The notes below the pieces were generated by a model that searched no databases, had not been told where the DNA came from, and saw nothing but the letters and a program-made list of their open reading frames with translations. 7,630 nucleotides of DNA from an uncultured Clostridia bacterium (GTDB lineage: Bacteria > Bacillota > Clostridia > Oscillospirales > Ruminococcaceae): the NCBI GenBank assembly GCA_947177695.1, contig CAMWVO010000077.1, positions 1 through 7,630 on the forward strand. Direction: 5' to 3'. The translations under genes were made by a program, and so were the position numbers. Shown here one piece after another: positions 6,252 through 7,630 of this stretch. Each line of letters opens with the position of its first letter. Within the stretch, counting starts at the first letter, position 1.

Positions 6252-6892
6252 AGCTGTTCAAGAAAAAATGCAGGTTTGAAAGGTCGCTGGCGATACTTTC
6301 GGAAAAGGGCTTTACGGAGGAATACGCTGAATCACTTAAAGCGGAGCTTGCGGAAGCCGAGCGTGGACAGGACATTGCCAAGGGAAAAAGCTTTCTTGCG
6401 AACGCACAGCTGATACTGGGAAACATCGAGGACGCCTACCGCACCTTTGAGGAGATCGACCTGAAAAAGCTGGAGCCGAGATTGCAGGAAAATCTTTTCA
6501 GCAACATGGTTTTCGCTGACTTTGTCCGGGACAATTTCAAGCGCGCCGAAGAGCTGTACCAATCCCGCAACGCGGAGATACTGGGCGAGCACAGCGACGC
6601 TTCAAAGCGCAGTCTTGCCATTCACGAACATATCAAGGGACGGTACGAAAATGCGATAGAAATTCTTGTAAACATGATGGACAGCGAGTGCAGGTTTCTG
6701 GACATCTGCATGGTGAAATCAATGCTGCGGCTTGATATGTACGAAAAAGCCGCAGATTTTTCAGCCTTTTTCAGCCGATACAACGGCTGCGGAGAGCTTA
6801 CCGCAGAGGTCAATAAGCTAAGGAACAAAATTGTGAGCGGACTTCCACCGAAGCGAAAAGCCGACTATATAAAAAACAGCGCCAAAGGATAA
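6248..6892 (+). CDS. hypothetical TPR-like repeat protein
   Basis: A 214-aa, probably cytoplasmic, helical protein with no signal peptide or membrane segment. Four tetratricopeptide-like helix pairs can be seen: near 50-75 (LANAQLILGNIEDAYRTFEE), 83-110 (around ADFVRDNFKRAEELY), 122-147 (around HIKGRYENAIEIL) and 152-178 (around LRLDMYEKAADF). Each has the G/D-x-Y/F-x-x-A spacing of TPR repeats. Such proteins usually act as protein-binding scaffolds; the partner is unknown. AAAAAGGG (6231-6238) is 9 bases before the ATG. The start overlaps the preceding membrane-protein stop by 4 bases, so the two are translationally coupled. The last codons and the stop lie inside the terminator hairpin that closes the block. 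Confidence 0.75.
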   Translation: MKLFKKKCRFERSLAILSEKGFTEEYAESLKAELAEAERGQDIAKGKSFLANAQLILGNIEDAYRTFEEIDLKKLEPRLQENLFSNMVFADFVRDNFKRAEELYQSRNAEILGEHSDASKRSLAIHEHIKGRYENAIEILVNMMDSECRFLDICMVKSMLRLDMYEKAADFSAFFSRYNGCGELTAEVNKLRNKIVSGLPPKRKADYIKNSAKG

Positions 6893-6916
6893 TTCCTTCG
6901 GCGCTTATTTTTATTT
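6870..6916. terminator. bidirectional intrinsic terminator between convergent genes
   Basis: AGCGCC-A-AAGGA (6878-6889) pairs with TCCTT-C-GGCGCT (6894-6905) around the loop TAAT. This gives 11 base pairs with a single central A-C mismatch, which becomes a G-U pair in the minus-strand RNA. On the plus strand it is followed by TATTTTTATTT; on the minus strand by GTTTTTTA. It can thus end both the ftsE-to-TPR transcript and the convergent surface-protein transcript. The TAA stop of the TPR-like gene (6890-6892) is in the loop. Confidence 0.85.
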
Positions 6917-6920
6917 GATC

Positions 6921-7630
6921 TTAGCTGTTTTCACCGCGTCTTTTTTTGTTTGCGATCATCAGAGCTACAAACGAAGCCATTGCCGCAGCCGCAGCACCCA
7001 TAGGAACAGTCATATCAACGCCTGTCTTGGGGTTAACGGATTCAGCGTCTGTGTCGAATGGATCGTCCGCAAGAGGAACGGGAGCATCATCAAAGGTCTC
7101 AAAGCTGTCAGCATCGGAAGTCTCCTCGAAAGGAGTTTCAGCGAGAGGAACCTCAGGCTCATCGAACATCTCGAAGTCAATGATAGGTGTAACAGGGTTA
7201 ACAGGGAAGTCCGGCTTTTCGGGTACAGTCGGTCTTGACGGTACGTTAGGAACAACAGGAACCTCAGGAGTAACAGGAGGTGTTACAGGGGGTTCGCCGG
7301 GCTCATCCGGTGTATTAGGCTCGGGATCAGGATCAGGATCAGGATCTGGATCAGGATCGGGGTCTGGATCAGGATCGGGATCGGGGTCTGGATCAGGGTC
7401 CGGATCGGGATCGGGATCAGGGTCCGGATCGGGATCGGGATCAGGGTCGGGATCAGGATCTGGATCAGGATCGGGGTCTGGATCAGGATCAGGGTCCGGA
7501 TCGGGGTCTGGATCAGGATCAGGATCGGGATCAGGATCTGGATCAGGATCTGGGTCCGGATCGGGATCGGGGTCTGGATCAGGGTCCGGATCTGGGTCTG
7601 GATCAGGATCGGGGTCTGGATCAGGGTCCG
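6921..7630 (-). CDS. cell-wall-anchored surface protein with Asp-Pro repeat (C-terminal part)
   Basis: The frame is open from the window edge to TAA at 6921-6923, giving 235 visible residues; the N-terminus and start are outside. From the edge inward there are 51 consecutive Asp-Pro dipeptides, then a Pro/Val-rich linker (7170-7322) and an acidic segment. The C-terminus is a sorting signal: NPKTG (7020-7034), a hydrophobic stretch VPMGAAAAAMASFVALMIA and the basic tail KKRRGENS. NPxTG is a known variant of LPxTG used by some clostridial sortases, so the protein is probably joined to peptidoglycan after T-G cleavage. The Asp-Pro tract likely serves as an extended stalk across the wall, comparable in role to Ser-Asp repeats of staphylococcal adhesins. 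The displayed domain (adhesin, enzyme or other) cannot be told. No sortase gene is visible here. Confidence 0.85.
   Translation of the reverse strand, partial: DPDPDPDPDPDPDPDPDPDPDPDPDPDPDPDPDPDPDPDPDPDPDPDPDPDPDPDPDPDPDPDPDPDPDPDPDPDPDPDPDPDPDPDPDPDPDPDPDPDPDPEPNTPDEPGEPPVTPPVTPEVPVVPNVPSRPTVPEKPDFPVNPVTPIIDFEMFDEPEVPLAETPFEETSDADSFETFDDAPVPLADDPFDTDAESVNPKTGVDMTVPMGAAAAAMASFVALMIANKKRRGENS
7323..7630 (-). repeat. 6-bp tandem repeat encoding poly(Asp-Pro)
   Basis: On the minus strand the units are GAY-CCN, 51 complete copies in 306 bases, and the repeat continues past the window edge. Asp uses GAT 37 times and GAC 14 times; Pro uses CCT 19, CCC 15, CCA 12 and CCG 5 times. No unit departs from Asp-Pro. 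Larger blocks recur: the 18-mer ATCGGGGTCTGGATCAGG (plus strand) occurs six times, so growth by segments of 12-18 bp or more is likely. Length changes in multiples of 6 keep the frame. Confidence 0.92.
7431..7451 (+). other. canonical G-quadruplex motif within the Asp-Pro repeat
   Basis: On the plus strand (template strand of the surface-protein gene) four GGG runs at 7431-7433, 7437-7439, 7444-7446 and 7449-7451 are separated by loops of 3, 4 and 2 bases. This fits the standard G3N1-7 rule. It is a by-product of CCC and CCT codons but could affect replication or transcription locally and promote repeat instability. Confidence 0.5.

Noticed and set aside
6915..7238. Plus-strand open frame of 107 codons opposite the surface-protein C-terminus
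   Set aside because: The minus-strand frame has a complete sorting signal; the plus-strand frame starts right after a terminator T-tract and has no ribosome site.
7323..7630. CRISPR array or non-coding satellite
   Set aside because: The unit is 6 bp without unique spacers, and all changes are synonymous in one reading frame, which fits a protein repeat. A Gly-Ser reading on the plus strand lacks the codon-position pattern and any anchor or start.

Overview
The window looks like chromosomal DNA of a Gram-positive anaerobe of the Clostridia, most likely a Ruminococcus-like member of the Oscillospiraceae. The reasons are the strong AGG-type ribosome sites, the cell-division gene order ftsE-ftsX-peptidoglycan hydrolase-S41 protease, a PucR/CdaR-type regulator, and a surface protein ending in an NPKTG sorting signal. 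This assignment is inference from gene content; no database search was possible.

Layout. Bases 1-136 are AT-rich and carry a good sigma-A-like promoter (TTGCAA, 17 bp, TATAAT). Bases 137-244 hold a possible 35-codon leader ORF containing a small hairpin. Bases 261-1346 encode a PucR/CdaR-type regulator, closed by an intrinsic terminator at 1473-1510. A second plus-strand block follows: ftsE (1549-2217, TTG start), ftsX (2243-3154), a secreted coiled-coil M23/LytM protein (3211-4530), an S41 C-terminal processing protease (4696-5913), a 106-aa three-helix membrane protein (5931-6251) and a TPR-like cytoplasmic protein (6248-6892). The last two overlap by 4 bp. A bidirectional terminator at 6870-6916 separates this block from a convergent minus-strand gene (6921 to beyond 7630). 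That gene encodes a cell-wall-anchored protein whose visible part is at least 51 Asp-Pro dipeptides, a Pro-rich linker and the sorting signal.

How the genes may work together. FtsE (ATPase) and FtsX (membrane partner) form an ABC-type machine that in other bacteria passes a conformational signal across the membrane to a coiled-coil partner controlling peptidoglycan cleavage at the septum. The M23 protein next to ftsX has the architecture of that partner. Its first expected zinc ligand is Arg instead of His, so it may be an EnvC-like activator of another hydrolase and not an active endopeptidase. The membrane-anchored S41 protease could process or turn over extracytoplasmic partners. The two last genes of the block are unrecognised.

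Most notable for follow-up are the M23 active-site substitution, the small leader ORFs and hairpins before the regulator and before the M23 gene, the possible attenuator in front of ftsE, and the long Asp-Pro repeat. The repeat shows heavy synonymous variation, 12-18 bp block structure, a canonical G-quadruplex motif and dense GATC sites. I saw no tRNA, rRNA, CRISPR array or insertion sequence.
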